From contig JARWIR010000001.1 in assembly GCA_029959085.1 (NCBI GenBank), positions 69,750,899-69,814,898 of the forward strand: a DNA stretch of 64,000 nucleotides, given 5' to 3'. Numbering within the stretch: position 1 is the stretch's first letter; each line of letters opens with the position of its first letter. This document shows, one piece after another, positions 22,813 to 33,777 of this stretch. The stretch is from Nemophila menziesii (lineage: Eukaryota; Streptophyta; Magnoliopsida; Boraginales; Hydrophyllaceae). A program made the translations under genes and the position numbers. The notes below the pieces were generated by a model. The model saw nothing but the letters and a program-made list of their open reading frames with translations, did no database searches and was not told the DNA's origin.

Positions 22813-24184
22813 CTAAAAAGCAATTAAAACAAGGGGTGTCTCCCAAGAGCACTTTTGTTTAACGTCATTTAGTTCGACGTGTACCTCGGGTGAAGCGTGT
22901 TCTTCGATATAGATCATTTCCTCTCGCCCAAAGTCCTCACTATCATGGTATATCTTCAAGCGCTGACCATTCACCAAGAATGTCCTTTTCTCGTTTGGAT
23001 GTTCAATTTCTATTGCTCCATGTTGTGTGACTTTTATAACAATATAAGGTCCTCCCCAACGGGATTTAAGCTTACCGGGATAATTCGAAAATCTAGAGTT
23101 GTATAACAGTACCCTGTGGTCCTCTCTCGAACCTCTTTGGACGAATCCGTTTATCATGCCATATTTTTGTTTTCTCCTTGTAAATACGCGAATTATCATA
23201 GGCATGGAAACGAAACTCATCCAACACATTTAACTGCATCATCCTTTGTTTACCCGCCAAGTGTCGGTTTAGATTTAGAGTTTTAATAGCCCAGAACGCA
23301 CGGGATTCAATCTAAATAGGAAGATGACATGATTTGACGTAGAACATGCGATAGGGAGGTTCCCCAACTGGTGTTTTGAATGCTGATCTGTAAGCCCAGA
23401 GAGCATCATCTAATTTTAAGGACCAGTCCTTCCTCGTTTTGTTCACGGTCTTCTCTAGAATAGACTTAATTTCTCTGTTGGAAACCTCAACTTGACCGTT
23501 AATTTGGGGATGATAACCAGTTGAAGTGTGGTGTATCACACCCAACTTACGAAGGGCAACTCTCAACTGAAAATTTATAAAGTTGGTACCTTTATCACTG
23601 ATGAGGACCCGTGGCGTAACATGTCTTGAAAAGATATTTGATTTAAGAAATGAGATTACTGTTTTGGCATCGTTCTTCGGTGTTGCCACAGCTTCTACCC
23701 ACTTGGACACATAATCTACTACTAGCAAAATATAAAGATTACCCTGGGAAGATATGAAGGGTCCCTTGAAATCTATTCCCCATACATCAAAGATTTCGAC
23801 TTCTAAGACATTGTTGAGTGGCATCTCGTCCCTTTTTGATATATTGCTCGTGAACTGACATCTTTGACAAGTCTGGACGAATTGATGACAATCTTTGTGT
23901 AGGGTAGGCCAATAGAATCTGGATTGAAGAATTTTAGCTGCATTTCTATTGCCTTTAAAATGACCATCATATGGTAAGCCATCACATCTTGCCATGATCT
24001 TACTAATTTCGCCCTCATGGACACATCTCCTGATAACTTGATAACTGCAAACTTTAAAGAGGTAGGCACCATCCCAAAAGAATTGTCCGGCTCTATGACT
24101 TAACCTCTGACTTTGTTGTAGATTAGAGTCCGTTGGGAATACACCACTCACGATGAGGTTAACTATATATGCACACCAAGGCAC
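22813..24184 (-). pseudogene. Athila-lineage integrase of element B
   Basis: Minus-strand integrase. The long frame 24184-23312 (290 codons) begins within the segment before the zinc domain ([18 protein letters not shown]). It contains the HHCC-type zinc region ([14 protein letters not shown] to CQRCQ) and [19 protein letters not shown], holding the first catalytic Asp. Then LISDKGTNF holds the second Asp, and [10 protein letters not shown] the Glu. [20 protein letters not shown], a strongly Athila-typical block, follows. A stop separates it from the C-terminal part (23229-22813) with LLYNSRFSNYPGKLKSRWGG and VNGQRLKIYHD. All three catalytic acidic residues are kept. RT and RNase H, expected upstream, are deleted at the junction with element C near 24190. 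Integrase joins retroviral-type cDNA to host DNA. Confidence 0.92.
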
Positions 24185-24194
24185 TATGTTTTAC

Positions 24195-24466
24195 CCAACT
24201 GCTTATTTTTTTATTTCTTTCTAGTTAATTTAATTTTAGTCTTTATTTTATTTACATCTTTTAAATTATAAAAACCAAACAAAAATCTTTTCTTTTATTT
24301 TTCTGCTAAGCAATTATTCTTACTACTTGATTAATATTTGGGTTGAACCTAATCCGTCCCTGAGAACTATCTTGATTATCATATATTACTTGGGACAACT
24401 GTACACTTGCAGTTCTGTGGATCCTCTTATTTATCACTTTATTTTCTAACACCCTAGGAACCACCA
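24195..24466 (+). mobile_element. Truncated 5' LTR of element C
   Basis: This matches the last about 270 bp of the LTR at 30151-31918 (atttctttctagttaa to ccctagg[a]accacca) with scattered mismatches. The first 1.5 kb of the LTR is missing; homology starts abruptly near 24195-24205, next to element B integrase sequence. Confidence 0.88.
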
Positions 24467-24472
24467 AGCTTT

Positions 24473-24490
24473 TGGCGCCGCTGCCGGGGA
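24473..24490 (+). promoter_or_regulatory. Primer binding site of element C (tRNA-Asp type)
   Basis: TGGCGCCGCTGCCGGGGA lies six bases after the LTR end CCACCA. It is complementary to the 3' end of plant tRNA-Asp with one difference, the usual primer site of Athila-type Gypsy elements. Confidence 0.9.
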
Positions 24491-24596
24491 TGGTAGCGTG
24501 TGACCCCGGTGTTAATCTTTAGTAGTTCAATTGTTAGTTTAGTTTTAGTTTTACTTTTTAGTTTTACGCTTTGGGTTGTCTTTCTTTCTCAGGTTT

Positions 24597-26216
24597 ACAT
24601 GTATATGCTTGAAGATATCGTGATTCTTGCAAATCCCGAAAACCTAGTTCGAGAAGCAAACAAAAGAAAGAGAGAAGCTAAAGCAAAATAAAAAGAGGAG
24701 CAATTAGCAAGAGAAGCAATGGCTGACAAACATGAGATCGATCCTCCTCTTATTCCTCTTGTTCCACAAGTTCAACCTCCTTAGAAAAATGATCCATGGT
24801 TTGTTAATGGCCCTGAACAAGCTCCATTTCGAGATCCTACCCTCGGAATTGGCCCTGCAAATATTAACGTCGAGAGATTCAGACCCGATCTTGGTATGTT
24901 GTCTCAATTTCAGAGTTATGGCAATTTTCAAGAAGCACCTGGCGAAGATCCAATCGTGATGTACAGGATTTCATGCAAATCTGCGATTCCTATATTACGC
25001 AAGGAGTGACAAGAGATCAGATGTATTTTGCGAATCTTAGGTATTTCGTAATTGATGGAGCAAGTGAATGGCATGATTCTCAAGAACCTGGATCAATAAA
25101 AACATGGGACGCGTTACAAACTGTGTTCTTCGATAGATACTACCCAACGAATATGAGATTAGACGCGCAAGTTGAATTGACCTCGTTCAAACAAGATCAA
25201 GACGAAACTTTGGGTAGAAGTTGGACAAGATTTCAGATTTGCTTAAGAAGAGTCCCTGATCATGGCCTCACAGAGATTCAACAAATGAAGATATTTTACA
25301 GAGGACTTGATGACTCTTCAAGAAAGGATTTAGACCTGCTTTGTGGTGGTGGATTTTTACAGGTACAACTAGTCCATGCTAAGATTATTTTGAATAGAAC
25401 GGTGACGAATGAGATGGGTTGGAATACCGTGAGAACACCTATCCGAGGTGGAAGAGAAAGTAGTGCTCTAATCGAAGAAAAATTCTCCTCATTGGAGAAT
25501 AAATTGAAGAACACTTTGGAGCAGCACCTAAAATAGCTTACTCTAGCTGTTACATACGGTCTTTCAGGTAGAAGAGTAGATGTTAATGTTACGCAAGAAT
25601 TTTATGGGTGTTCTAACTGTGGTGCACAAGATCATGATTGGGAGCATTGCCAAAGTAATCCTGAAGTCGTAATGTTTATTGCCAACCGAGGGAACTATAA
25701 TGCAGGTGGACAAGGTTATCAACCGAATAGAAACCATCCGGGTTTCCAATATTCAAATCCAAATGGGGACGCTAATCCGCAACATGCATATCAACCACGT
25801 CCCCAAGGTAATAACTTTCAGCCAAGACCACAGAACAACTACCAAGGTGGACAAGCTTACGGAAATCAAGCTCAGAGACAACCTCCTCAAGATGCCTACA
25901 CCGAGACCATAAATCAGAAAGCTCTACCTGCTCAACCTCAAGAAGGTGCGTCAGATGTCTATCAAACCTTGTTGACATTAATCAACATTCAAACGAAAAC
26001 TATCCTAGAGCAGCAATCTACAGCGGCGACACTTAAAATGTTACAGGATCAGCTAGCTCAAATATCAAAACAATTGAATCAATGTCAACAAGGACAATTG
26101 CCAAGTGACACTGAAGAACCTAAGCAGTACGAAGAATGTAACGCTACTCGCTTAGAAGTGGTAAGGAGCTTCCACCCTCACCTTTTCCCAGCATTAAAGA
26201 AAAAGAAACAACTGTG
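24597..26216 (+). pseudogene. Athila-lineage gag of element C
   Basis: Gag split by stops and frame changes. It starts near 24598 (MYMLEDIVILANPENLVREAN), then continues through TAG or TAA stops into WFVNGPEQAPFRDPTLGIGP. The 24973-25536 frame has the retrotransposon gag core: GASEWHDSQEPGSIKTWDAL, FFDRYYPTNMRLDAQVELTSF, GLTEIQQMKIFYRGLD and LDLLCGGGFL. After a stop the zinc knuckle CSNCGAQDHDWEHC appears (about 25615-25655). The 25672-26217 frame follows, rich in N/Q/P/G, with QPRPQGNNFQPRPQNNYQGG and a coiled-coil-like end. Gag packages the RNA. It is better preserved than the gag of element A. Confidence 0.9.
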
Positions 26217-27030
26217 AAAGAGAAAACGGTAGAGGATGTGGTTGAAAAAGAAGATGAACCAGAAGTAGTGGAAGTGGAAAAGTTTCCGGAAAATCCGAAA
26301 AAGAAAGATGCTATAAAAGTCCATCCTCCTCCACCATTCCCTTCAAGAATTCAAAAGAAAGGAGATGATGCTGAATTTCAAAGATTCATGACTATGGTGA
26401 GTAAGCTTAACATTAATATACCTTTCTTAGAAGCTATCAAAGGTGTACCTAAATACATAAAATTCTTAAAAAGAGCTATCACCGGCAAGTGTCAGTATCT
26501 TGAGAATGAAATGATGGGTTTGCCAGAAGAGTGTAGTGCTATCTGCCAAAGTAAGTTGCCACCTAAATTACTTGATCCTGGAAGTTTTAAAATTCAAATC
26601 TCCATTGGTGCTACTTGGCAAGGGAAAGATTTGTGCGATTTGGGAGCAAGTATTAATCTCATGCCCAAATCAGTCTTTGAAAAGTTAAAGATAGGAAACG
26701 CAAAACCCACCTACATGGTTTTGCAAATGGCTGACAGATCCCTCGTACATCCAAAGGGAAGACTATAAGATGTCCTCGTCAAGGCAGGTACGTTAATCTT
26801 TCCTGTTGATTTTGTTATACTTGATTACGGCACGGATAGGAATGTCCCCATTATTTTGGGAAGACCATTCCTAGCCACAGGGCATACTTTAATTGATGTA
26901 GAGAACGGTGAAATGATTATGAGTATTCAAGACGAGGAGATAAAATTTAACGTGTTTAAGCCAATGAAGTTTCCGGATACCAAGGAGGATTGCTTCCGGA
27001 TTGATGTGATTGAAATAGGAGCTAACTAAG
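26214..27030 (+). pseudogene. Athila-lineage aspartic protease of element C
   Basis: The 26214-26768 frame has a charged linker, HPPPPFPSRIQKKGDDAEFQ, LNINIPFLEAIKGVPKYIKF and CQSKLPPKLLDPGSFKIQIS, then the active-site block LCDLGASINLMPKSVFEKL, with D and G intact. MVLQMADRSLVHPKG follows. One stop at about 26766 interrupts it, and the frame resumes as DVLVKAGTLIFPVDFVILDY and IILGRPFLATGHTLIDVENG (to about 26910), then EEIKFNVFKPMKFPD. A normal element would continue into RT; here the frame instead ends near 27030 and the tail segment starts. Confidence 0.9.
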
Positions 27031-27033
27031 GTT

Positions 27034-27408
27034 GTGGAAACCTTAGGAATGGAGGAAAGAGAGCTCAGAAAGAAACCACCAAATCTTTGGTTTCTCCATC
27101 CATATCCTAAAGAAAAGCCACACCTTGACCATGCGAAGAAGAAAGAAAAGGGTCGAGCTATGAAGGTTCCAAAAGAACCTACGAAAGAGAGAAAGAAGAA
27201 GGAGTTCAGAGTAGGAGAAGAGGTTGCAATGAAGAAGCCTGATCCTCCTCCGAGAGCACGCGAAGCCAAGAGTTCTTGGCAAGGACCGTTCATGGTCACA
27301 AAGGTTATTTCGAATCAACTGGTGGTGATAAAAGCTAAGGGCTGCAAATTCCATGTAGCAAACATTGATAACCTCACTCACTGCTGGGGAGGTTATGTGA
27401 AAAAATGA
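27034..27408 (+). CDS. Integrase-tail-like basic protein segment of element C
   Basis: A 124-codon open frame of a non-autonomous Athila-type element. The N half is highly basic (KKKEKGRAMKVPKEPTKERK). The C half, EFRVGEEVAMKKPDPPPRAR then SSWQGPFMVTKVISNQ and FHVANIDNLTHCWGGYVKK, has the form of an integrase C-terminal (SH3-like) tail, compare KSRWGGPYIVIKVTQHGAIE in element B. The same segment is present, split by element B, in element A (18590-18625 plus 33610-33775), ending FHLVDSKNLLHCWGCYVKKK. It directly follows the protease with no RT, RNase H or catalytic integrase. The relation to the integrase tail is inference from visible similarity. It is probably no longer expressed. Confidence 0.6.
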   Translation: METLGMEERELRKKPPNLWFLHPYPKEKPHLDHAKKKEKGRAMKVPKEPTKERKKKEFRVGEEVAMKKPDPPPRAREAKSSWQGPFMVTKVISNQLVVIKAKGCKFHVANIDNLTHCWGGYVKK

Positions 27409-27589
27409 TTCATGAGGTAACCCGTCGAGCTTAACGACGTTAAACATAAGACAGTTCATTGTATATTACTCTATTGCTTTACGTTTTTCAATTCCTAGTG
27501 TATAATTCTAAGTTAGTGTCAAGTTTTAGTGTCTACTTTTAAAAGAAATGAGAAAGGTAGTGTGTTAATGGTGCAGGAATTGAGTTTGG

Positions 27590-28010
27590 GGTGCTATGGA
27601 ACGAAAAGGAATAATCTGCTGCACTAACCGGTATGCCGGCCAGATTTCCCGGATGCCGGTGGAAGAAAAACCCGTGCCCTCATGTCTAAGGCTCGGTTTG
27701 TTTGCCGAGAGGGAGAGAAAAGTTCACGCAGCACACCGCTATGCCGGCGAGATTTCTGGTATGCCAGCCAGAAGGAAAACCCGTTCCCTCGGGGTGCTCG
27801 ACTCGGGTATTTTTACGGAGCGTGAGACTGTGGAAACCAGCGCACCAGTATGCCGGTGAACACCGCCGGTATCCCGGCGCCCAAGAACACGTGGCCTCGG
27901 GTATGGATTCGGGTTCAAGGCAGAATGTTACAACAAGGAAGACTTCCATCACCGGTATGCCGGCGATTCCGCCGGTAATGCCGGTCAGTAGGTCAGTTTT
28001 GAAGAGTTTG
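27590..28010 (+). repeat. Four about 108-bp tandem units with CCGGTATGCCGG cores (element C)
   Basis: The word [gc]tatgccgg starts at 27631, 27739, 27848 and 27955, giving spacings of 108, 109 and 107 bp. Units share gcac.accg, gaaaacccgt and a ctcggg stretch. Open frames across the array are by-products. It corresponds in position to the repeats of elements A, B and F. Confidence 0.92.
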
Positions 28011-30130
28011 TTGCCTTATACACTTCTTACTTCATCAAGAAGAAACCCTAGCCTCTCCAATACGAATTTTTCAGAACCTAACCCATTATATACCTGCACA
28101 AAGACCACTACAACACCCAAGAACATTAAATCTTTCCTCCTATTCCATTCCAAACACACATCCAACACCACAATCCTTCAAGAATATCAAGAAATATTCT
28201 CCTTCAACCTTAAACCTATTCATCAAAGCTTCAATCCTATCTATTAAACCTTCCCCAATCATTACCCATCTCATATAACACCTAAAACCTTCATTATAAA
28301 TCCTCAAAACATCAAATTTCAAAACTCTTCTCTAGTTTTTTATTATTTGAAGTTTTGAGTTTGGGGTTCATTGAGATATCGAAGATTGGGAGGTCAAGAA
28401 TACAATGAAGAGAAAGAAGAAGTCGAAGAACCTTGTATTACTTTTGGTGTTGAAAGATGTAACTGAAAGAATGAAAATTTTGGGAGGATAATCATGAAGA
28501 GGTGTTGAAATACATAGGAAAAATCACAAAAGAGTTGGAGCTTATGCAAATCATATTACGTGGAGTGAGCAATGTTCCACATGCCACCTACGCAAGACAA
28601 GGAGCTCAACCTACACGCAACCATGGAAACCAGCTTCGTGCTGGTTCAGATACGTTTTTATATCACTTTTCTCATTTGTTTTATTAGTCTTTATTTTCTT
28701 TCTTGAGTTTTTTTCGAGTCGTGGGGACACGACTCATTTTTTAGTTTGGGGGTGGGGTTCGTTGCCTCATCCCAACTTTTGGTTTTTACTGCTTTTTCAA
28801 AAATTTAAAAAAATCAAATAAAAAATAGTTTAAGGGTTGCATTGACTGTAGAGTATTTTAAATGCCCCCATCAAGCATGCTTTTTATGAATTAATGATAG
28901 AAAATAGTTAACTTTAGGAGTTAGTGTAAAACGCACTTAGATTGCATGCAAATATGACGTAGTTGATAGGAAGAATTAATGAACAATGCAAAAGAAGTAA
29001 ACTTGTGCATAAGGATGATGAGTGGTTTGTAGAACGTGAGATCTAAATGAGTAGAGAACCCACTTAGGTAAGAACTAGAGGCAAGCTGTGTAAATAGGAA
29101 GATGATAGAGGCAGTTCTTTGTTAGCCCTTTAAATCCTTTTTGGCTTTCTATCCCTGAATTAATTATATCCTTCTTAGCCAATTTTTTAGTCTTTAAGCC
29201 TTTCTTTTGTCGCCACATTATAAGCCAATATCCCTTTAGTTTGTTAGGCATGACCATATGACCAGCACTTGAATCACGATTTTGAGACTTCCTGTCTTGA
29301 GCTTGAGTTTGGGGTGGTGGGTCCACTATATGGGAATTTACATTGGGTTGGGATTTTTGAGCTTATCAATTATGCTCTGTGTTATATTTTGATGATGATT
29401 CACAGGTTTATTACATTGTAACCCTTTTCCGGGGTAATAGTAAATGAAAAAGAAGCTAAAAAGCTAAAGTTGTGAAAAGGCATAATTTATGAAAAAATAG
29501 CATGATATCTCAACATCAAAAAGGGAGTCATATCTATACAAAAGAAAAAGAAAATTCATCTGAAAAATATATATTTGGACCGGCAAAGTGTAAATTTTTA
29601 TGTGATCGTCTTTATGGCTTATTGGGTTAATTTGGGGACGCTACATTAGCGCGTCAAATGGGTTGAGTGAGAACGTTATTCGAGTGTAAACTCAAGCTCT
29701 TAGACAGTTTGCTGATGGTAAGTAAGGAGAGAGCCAAAAGCTCACTTCAAATTTACCAAATATACATACCATACCGTCCTTAAGCCTACGCTAAAACCGT
29801 AAAGACCTCGTGATTCCTAGATACATAGTGAGTTAATAGGGAATCTGCTAAGTGGAGCGTTCAAAGCAAGTAAAGATCAAGGAACACCCTATAGCCACCA
29901 TCTTGAGATAAGTAATAAGCGTAACCTTCTAGCATTGTGAAATTAATTTTGGATTGATATTATTTTTTGTTTGATTTTGCATGATATGTGTATGTGTATA
30001 TTAATTCTTAGATGAGACTATATGAGATTTGTTTTAAGTTGTGCTTTGGGAATATTTGCTAGATACTACCTTCTGCGTTCACCTAAAAGATCATTTGTTT
30101 TTATTTTTATTTTACTTTGTCGGGACGACA
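28011..30130 (+). mobile_element. 3' untranslated region of element C
   Basis: No convincing gene. 28020-28330 is C/A-rich (leader-like, aaaccctagcctc). A short ORF3-like stretch of Lys/Glu-rich frames spans 28400-28690. A perfect hairpin at 28716-28735 is followed by tttagtttgggggtggggtt. 29100-29990 matches element D (1-296, 1745-2330) and, reversed, element B (20330-20960). Confidence 0.7.
28716..28735 (+). promoter_or_regulatory. Conserved 3' UTR hairpin of Athila-like elements (element C copy)
   Basis: GAGTCGTGGGGACACGACTC is a perfect 8-bp stem with a GGGA loop. Equivalent hairpins occur in B (21433-21452) and F (35114-35133), both minus-strand elements. It is followed by a G-rich purine stretch in all three. 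Function unknown; possibly an RNA packaging or processing element. Confidence 0.6.
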
Positions 30131-30135
30131 AAGGT

Positions 30136-30150
30136 TTGAGTTTGGGGTCT
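30136..30150 (+). promoter_or_regulatory. Polypurine tract of element C
   Basis: TTGAGTTTGGGGTCT lies immediately before the LTR start TGATGTCTCC, the same arrangement as in element B. Confidence 0.75.
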
Positions 30151-31918
30151 TGATGTCTCCCTATTTGTTCTAAATATTATCCCTTTGGAGACATCCTTTT
30201 AGGTGAATATTTGACTTATTTAATAGACTTTTGCACTTATTTCATCATATTACACTTTCTCCCCTTGGAATTAGACTATTTGCATTTTTAGAGCTTTTTT
30301 GGGTTAATTTGATTATTTTTAGTGCAAAGTTGCAGGTTCTTGAATTTCATGAAAGACCGCTACAAGGAGGAGAAGTGAGAATTAAAGTCTTAGGGTATTT
30401 TAGCGTGTTAGGAAGTATCTTTACTCGAGTTTCTATTTTTATAGTGCACTTTCTTATTTCTAATCTTGAATTATTGATTTATTATTTTTAAAGCATATGC
30501 GGTTTAATTTATTTATTTATTGTGAAGCTTTAAAAGATATAAGGTAATTAATTAGAGACCAAGTCAAGTCAAAGAAGTAAAGGAAAGAGAATTTCATGCA
30601 AATAAGAAGATTAAGGAAGGATATATGCGAAGAAGGAAAAGATAAAGCTGCCATATGAATTTGAAATTCCAGCCACGTTTCAAAGACGAGTTCATAACTT
30701 AAGATTAACTGGGAATTTGGGAGAATGGTCTAGACCAATGAAAAGAGATTTCCGATACAAGATGTTTCGAATATTGGAACGCGTCAAACGGATAAGTATT
30801 GAATGAGATATGACCAAAACAAATCAGCAGCAGAATCTTACCTTTCCTAGATTTTAGGGCTACGAATTTAAGATTTCTTGCCTTGTCTTCCACTCCAAGT
30901 AAATTCGACCTAGGGCTTGCTAACACCTATAAATACACCCCTTAGCCTCCTCTTTTCACACACTTCATAGAATTACACAAGAGGCTTAAGGATTTCAAGT
31001 CAGAGCAAGAAGGCAAGGAGAAGCTAGTGCTGGAGGAATTCTGTTCTTCCATCAACAGTCATCCTACCCTTTAGGTTATCAATTTATCTTTTGTATTTGA
31101 ATTATGAATTCCTTTTGTTTAATTTCAGCCTTTAATTTTATTATGAGCTAAACTTTCATATACTTGAGAATCGCAATAAAGGGATGAACCCTAATTAATT
31201 TGATCTTTGTTTCGAATTTGGGATTGTTATGATTTACATTTAATTGAGGCTTAGATATTGGATATTAATTTGTTCTTAATCACTATTTCTTTTCCGCGCA
31301 ACTAGAAATAGGTTTTAGTATTTGGGCTATTCACTTTAGTGGCGAAGTGATCATCCGACAGGGGGGGTTTGAATACAGACTTATGTAATACCCGTGTAAT
31401 GGACGAAAGTCATATGATTTACATATCCAAAGAGGTAAAATATTATTCATATGAAAGTAGCTTATATTCACCCTGACGGGGTTTGTAAAATCGTAGGATA
31501 TCTCTTAGGTCCACCCTGACGGGGGCTAGGAGATATTAGATTCCCGACTAATATACTAATGCCAATTCTACCCTTAAACATAGCATAGATTACGTTAATT
31601 AGGTGGATTCCTTGCGAGACTCAAGTATCTCTCTTATCTGAATTTAGTCAATTTATTTGTTTTATTTCTTTCTAGTTAAGTTAATTTTAGTCTTTATTTT
31701 ATTTGCATCTTTTTAAATTATAAAAACCAAACAAAAATCTTTTCTTTTATTTTTCGGTTAAGCAGTTATTCTTACGACTTGATTAATATTTGGGTTGAAC
31801 CTAATCCGTCCCTGAGAACAAACTTGATTATCATATATTACTTGGGACAACTATACACTTGCAGTTCTGTGGTTCCTCTTATTTATCACTTTATTTTCTA
31901 ACACCCTAGGACCCACCA
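30151..31918 (+). mobile_element. 3' LTR of element C
   Basis: About 1768 bp, beginning TGATGTCTCCCTATTTGTTC and ending CCCTAGGACCCACCA. Its last 270 bp match the truncated 5' LTR (24195-24466). A promoter-like box CCTATAAATACACCCC lies at about 30926-30941. Its ends are close to those of the B LTR, but the two LTRs are otherwise clearly different, so A/C-type and B-type are related subfamilies. A ccaccctgacggggtttg-type duplicated stretch lies at 31468-31530. Confidence 0.92.
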
Positions 31919-32024
31919 GCTTTCCATCTTTAAAATTTGTAAAGACAAAACTAAAAACAAAAGCGTAAAATAGAACTAACTAAAATAAAAGAACTAGATA
32001 AATGTACAAAGACTAACGATGTAG
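31919..32024 (-). mobile_element. Leader of element B, cut by element C
   Basis: AT-rich stretch between the element B primer site and the element C 3' LTR end. On the minus strand it directly follows the primer site. It is all that remains of element B between primer site and integrase on this side. Confidence 0.7.
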
Positions 32025-32042
32025 TCCCCGGCAGCGGCGCCA
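32025..32042 (-). promoter_or_regulatory. Primer binding site of element B (tRNA-Asp type)
   Basis: The minus strand reads TGGCGCCGCTGCCGGGGA, identical to the element C primer site, and lies six bases from the LTR end at 32049. This fixes the orientation of element B and identifies 32049-33604 as its 5' LTR. Confidence 0.92.
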
Positions 32043-32048
32043 AAAACT

Positions 32049-33604
32049 TGGTGTCGGATAAGGTGTGAAATATAAAATAGATGCAAATAAACACCCTAGC
32101 CTAGCACGTTACTCACTGCAAGTATCATAGATCGTATGCAAGTTTTAATGATAAATAAGATTTGTTCCTCAGAGACTACAAAAGTTAGAGAGAACTTATG
32201 CAAATATCAAGTGCAAATAAGAAAGCTAGATAAATTATACGCTATAAATAAAAGACTAATAGAATTTTTGTTTGGTTTTTGAATACGTAATTCAACTAAA
32301 TAGATTTAAAGACAGAAAATAAATAAGAGAAACAAATAGTATGAGAGTTTAGCTCGAAATATAGCAAGTAATCCCCACTAGTCTTGTTTATTCTACTCAT
32401 GTAAGGGTGAATTATGTAGAATTGCAATAACCAGGATTCTAAATACCTCCTAACCCCCTTCAGGGTGGACTTAAGTGGCGACCTCACAATTACCATGGGA
32501 CTTAACTAAGGTGCTCCTACGCCACTAGGTTCTTAGATGAGACTGTCTTGCAATAATGATTGGTGGTTAAATCAAACCCTAATGGCTATCTAGCTAGGCA
32601 AGCCTGTCAGGATCACTACCGTACACTAGACTTTTATGTGGTGTTTCACTAATTAGACACCCTTTCTGGGTGACCATCTAATTACTATTAAGGTAATCCT
32701 ATATGTTGCACACCGCAAGGAAAACAGACAATAAATCAAAGCACATAAAACAGAGAATAAAACAGTAATTCATTTAAATATTATAATCCCAAAATAAAAT
32801 AGATGTAAAACAAGTCTAGGGTTCATACCCATATGCTAAATATCAAGCTAAAATAGAATTAGTTCATACTAGAGAAAGAAAAGAAAACAATTATAAATTT
32901 GATAGCTTGTGAAGACATAATTAGATGCTCAGCTCTTTCCAGACTTCTCTCCTCTTGTTGTAAGCTTCCTCTTTGCCTAAAGTTTTCCCAAGGATGTGTT
33001 TCTACTGAATAAAGGGTGTATTTATAGGGTTTCTAAACCCTAGTTCGGATTTTTGGAGTAGAGGGCAAGTAAGAGGACTCTTTTCCAAATAAATTTTGTT
33101 TCCTAAAAATATTGAAAAGGTAAGAAACTGCTGCTGTTTTGTTCTGGTCATAACTTCTTCAATATTACTTAAACTGATGTGTTCTTTGTATAGAAACTGA
33201 TCGTCTCAGAAAGCTCTACACTTTTACTTCAGACCATTCTTCCGAATTCATAGCCGTTTATGAGTTATGATCAATTTAATGGACGTAGTTGCTGGAATTC
33301 AGATTTACTTGACAACTTTACCTTTCCTATTTTATCTTTTACTTCCTTTATCTCCAATTTCCATCATTATCTTCTTTCCCTTATCTCTTAGAATTTATTT
33401 GGCATCTAATTAATTTCCATATATCTTTAAAGTTGCACAATTAACAAACAATTAAACCCAATATGCTTTAAAAAAAAATCCTCAAATCAAGACAAGAAAT
33501 AGGAAAATATAAAAATATGAATAAAAATGGATAATTAAATTCCTAAACACACCTAAAATGATGTATCTAACCTAGATTAATTCCTCACAAATATGGAGAC
33601 GTCG
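32049..33604 (-). mobile_element. 5' LTR of element B
   Basis: About 1556 bp, aligning end to end with 18626-20184. On the minus strand it starts CGACGTCTCCATATTTGTG (the TG start has decayed to CG) and ends CCTTATCCGACACCA. GGACC follows at 33605-33609. The two LTRs differ by frequent scattered substitutions and small indels, so the insertion is not recent. Confidence 0.92.
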
Positions 33605-33609
33605 GGACC
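33605..33609. repeat. Target-site duplication of element B, right copy (GGACC)
   Basis: It matches 18621-18625. Element A coding sequence resumes immediately. Confidence 0.85.
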
Positions 33610-33777
33610 CTCAAATATATCATGAAAATATAAGGAATGTTGGGGAGGATCATTCATTGTTGCAAGAGTCGTATCACCCATGGTAATCGAGGTGCTAATC
33701 AAGAAGAATTGCAAGTTTCATTTGGTAGATTCGAAAAACCTCCTGCATTGTTGGGGATGTTATGTTAAAAAGAAATG
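33610..33777 (+). pseudogene. Integrase-tail-like segment of element A, 3' half
   Basis: After one stop the plus frame reads ECWGGSFIVARVVSPMVIEV and KKNCKFHLVDSKNLLHCWGC, then YVKKK and a stop (33775-33777). It aligns with SSWQGPFMVTKVISNQLVVI through THCWGGYVKK in element C. Together with 18590-18625 it completes the element A tail. Confidence 0.8.

Noticed and set aside
27596..28247. Several 80-180 residue frames rich in CRYAG or Pro
   Set aside because: They run across the 108-bp tandem repeats on both strands, so length is a result of GC-rich repetition.
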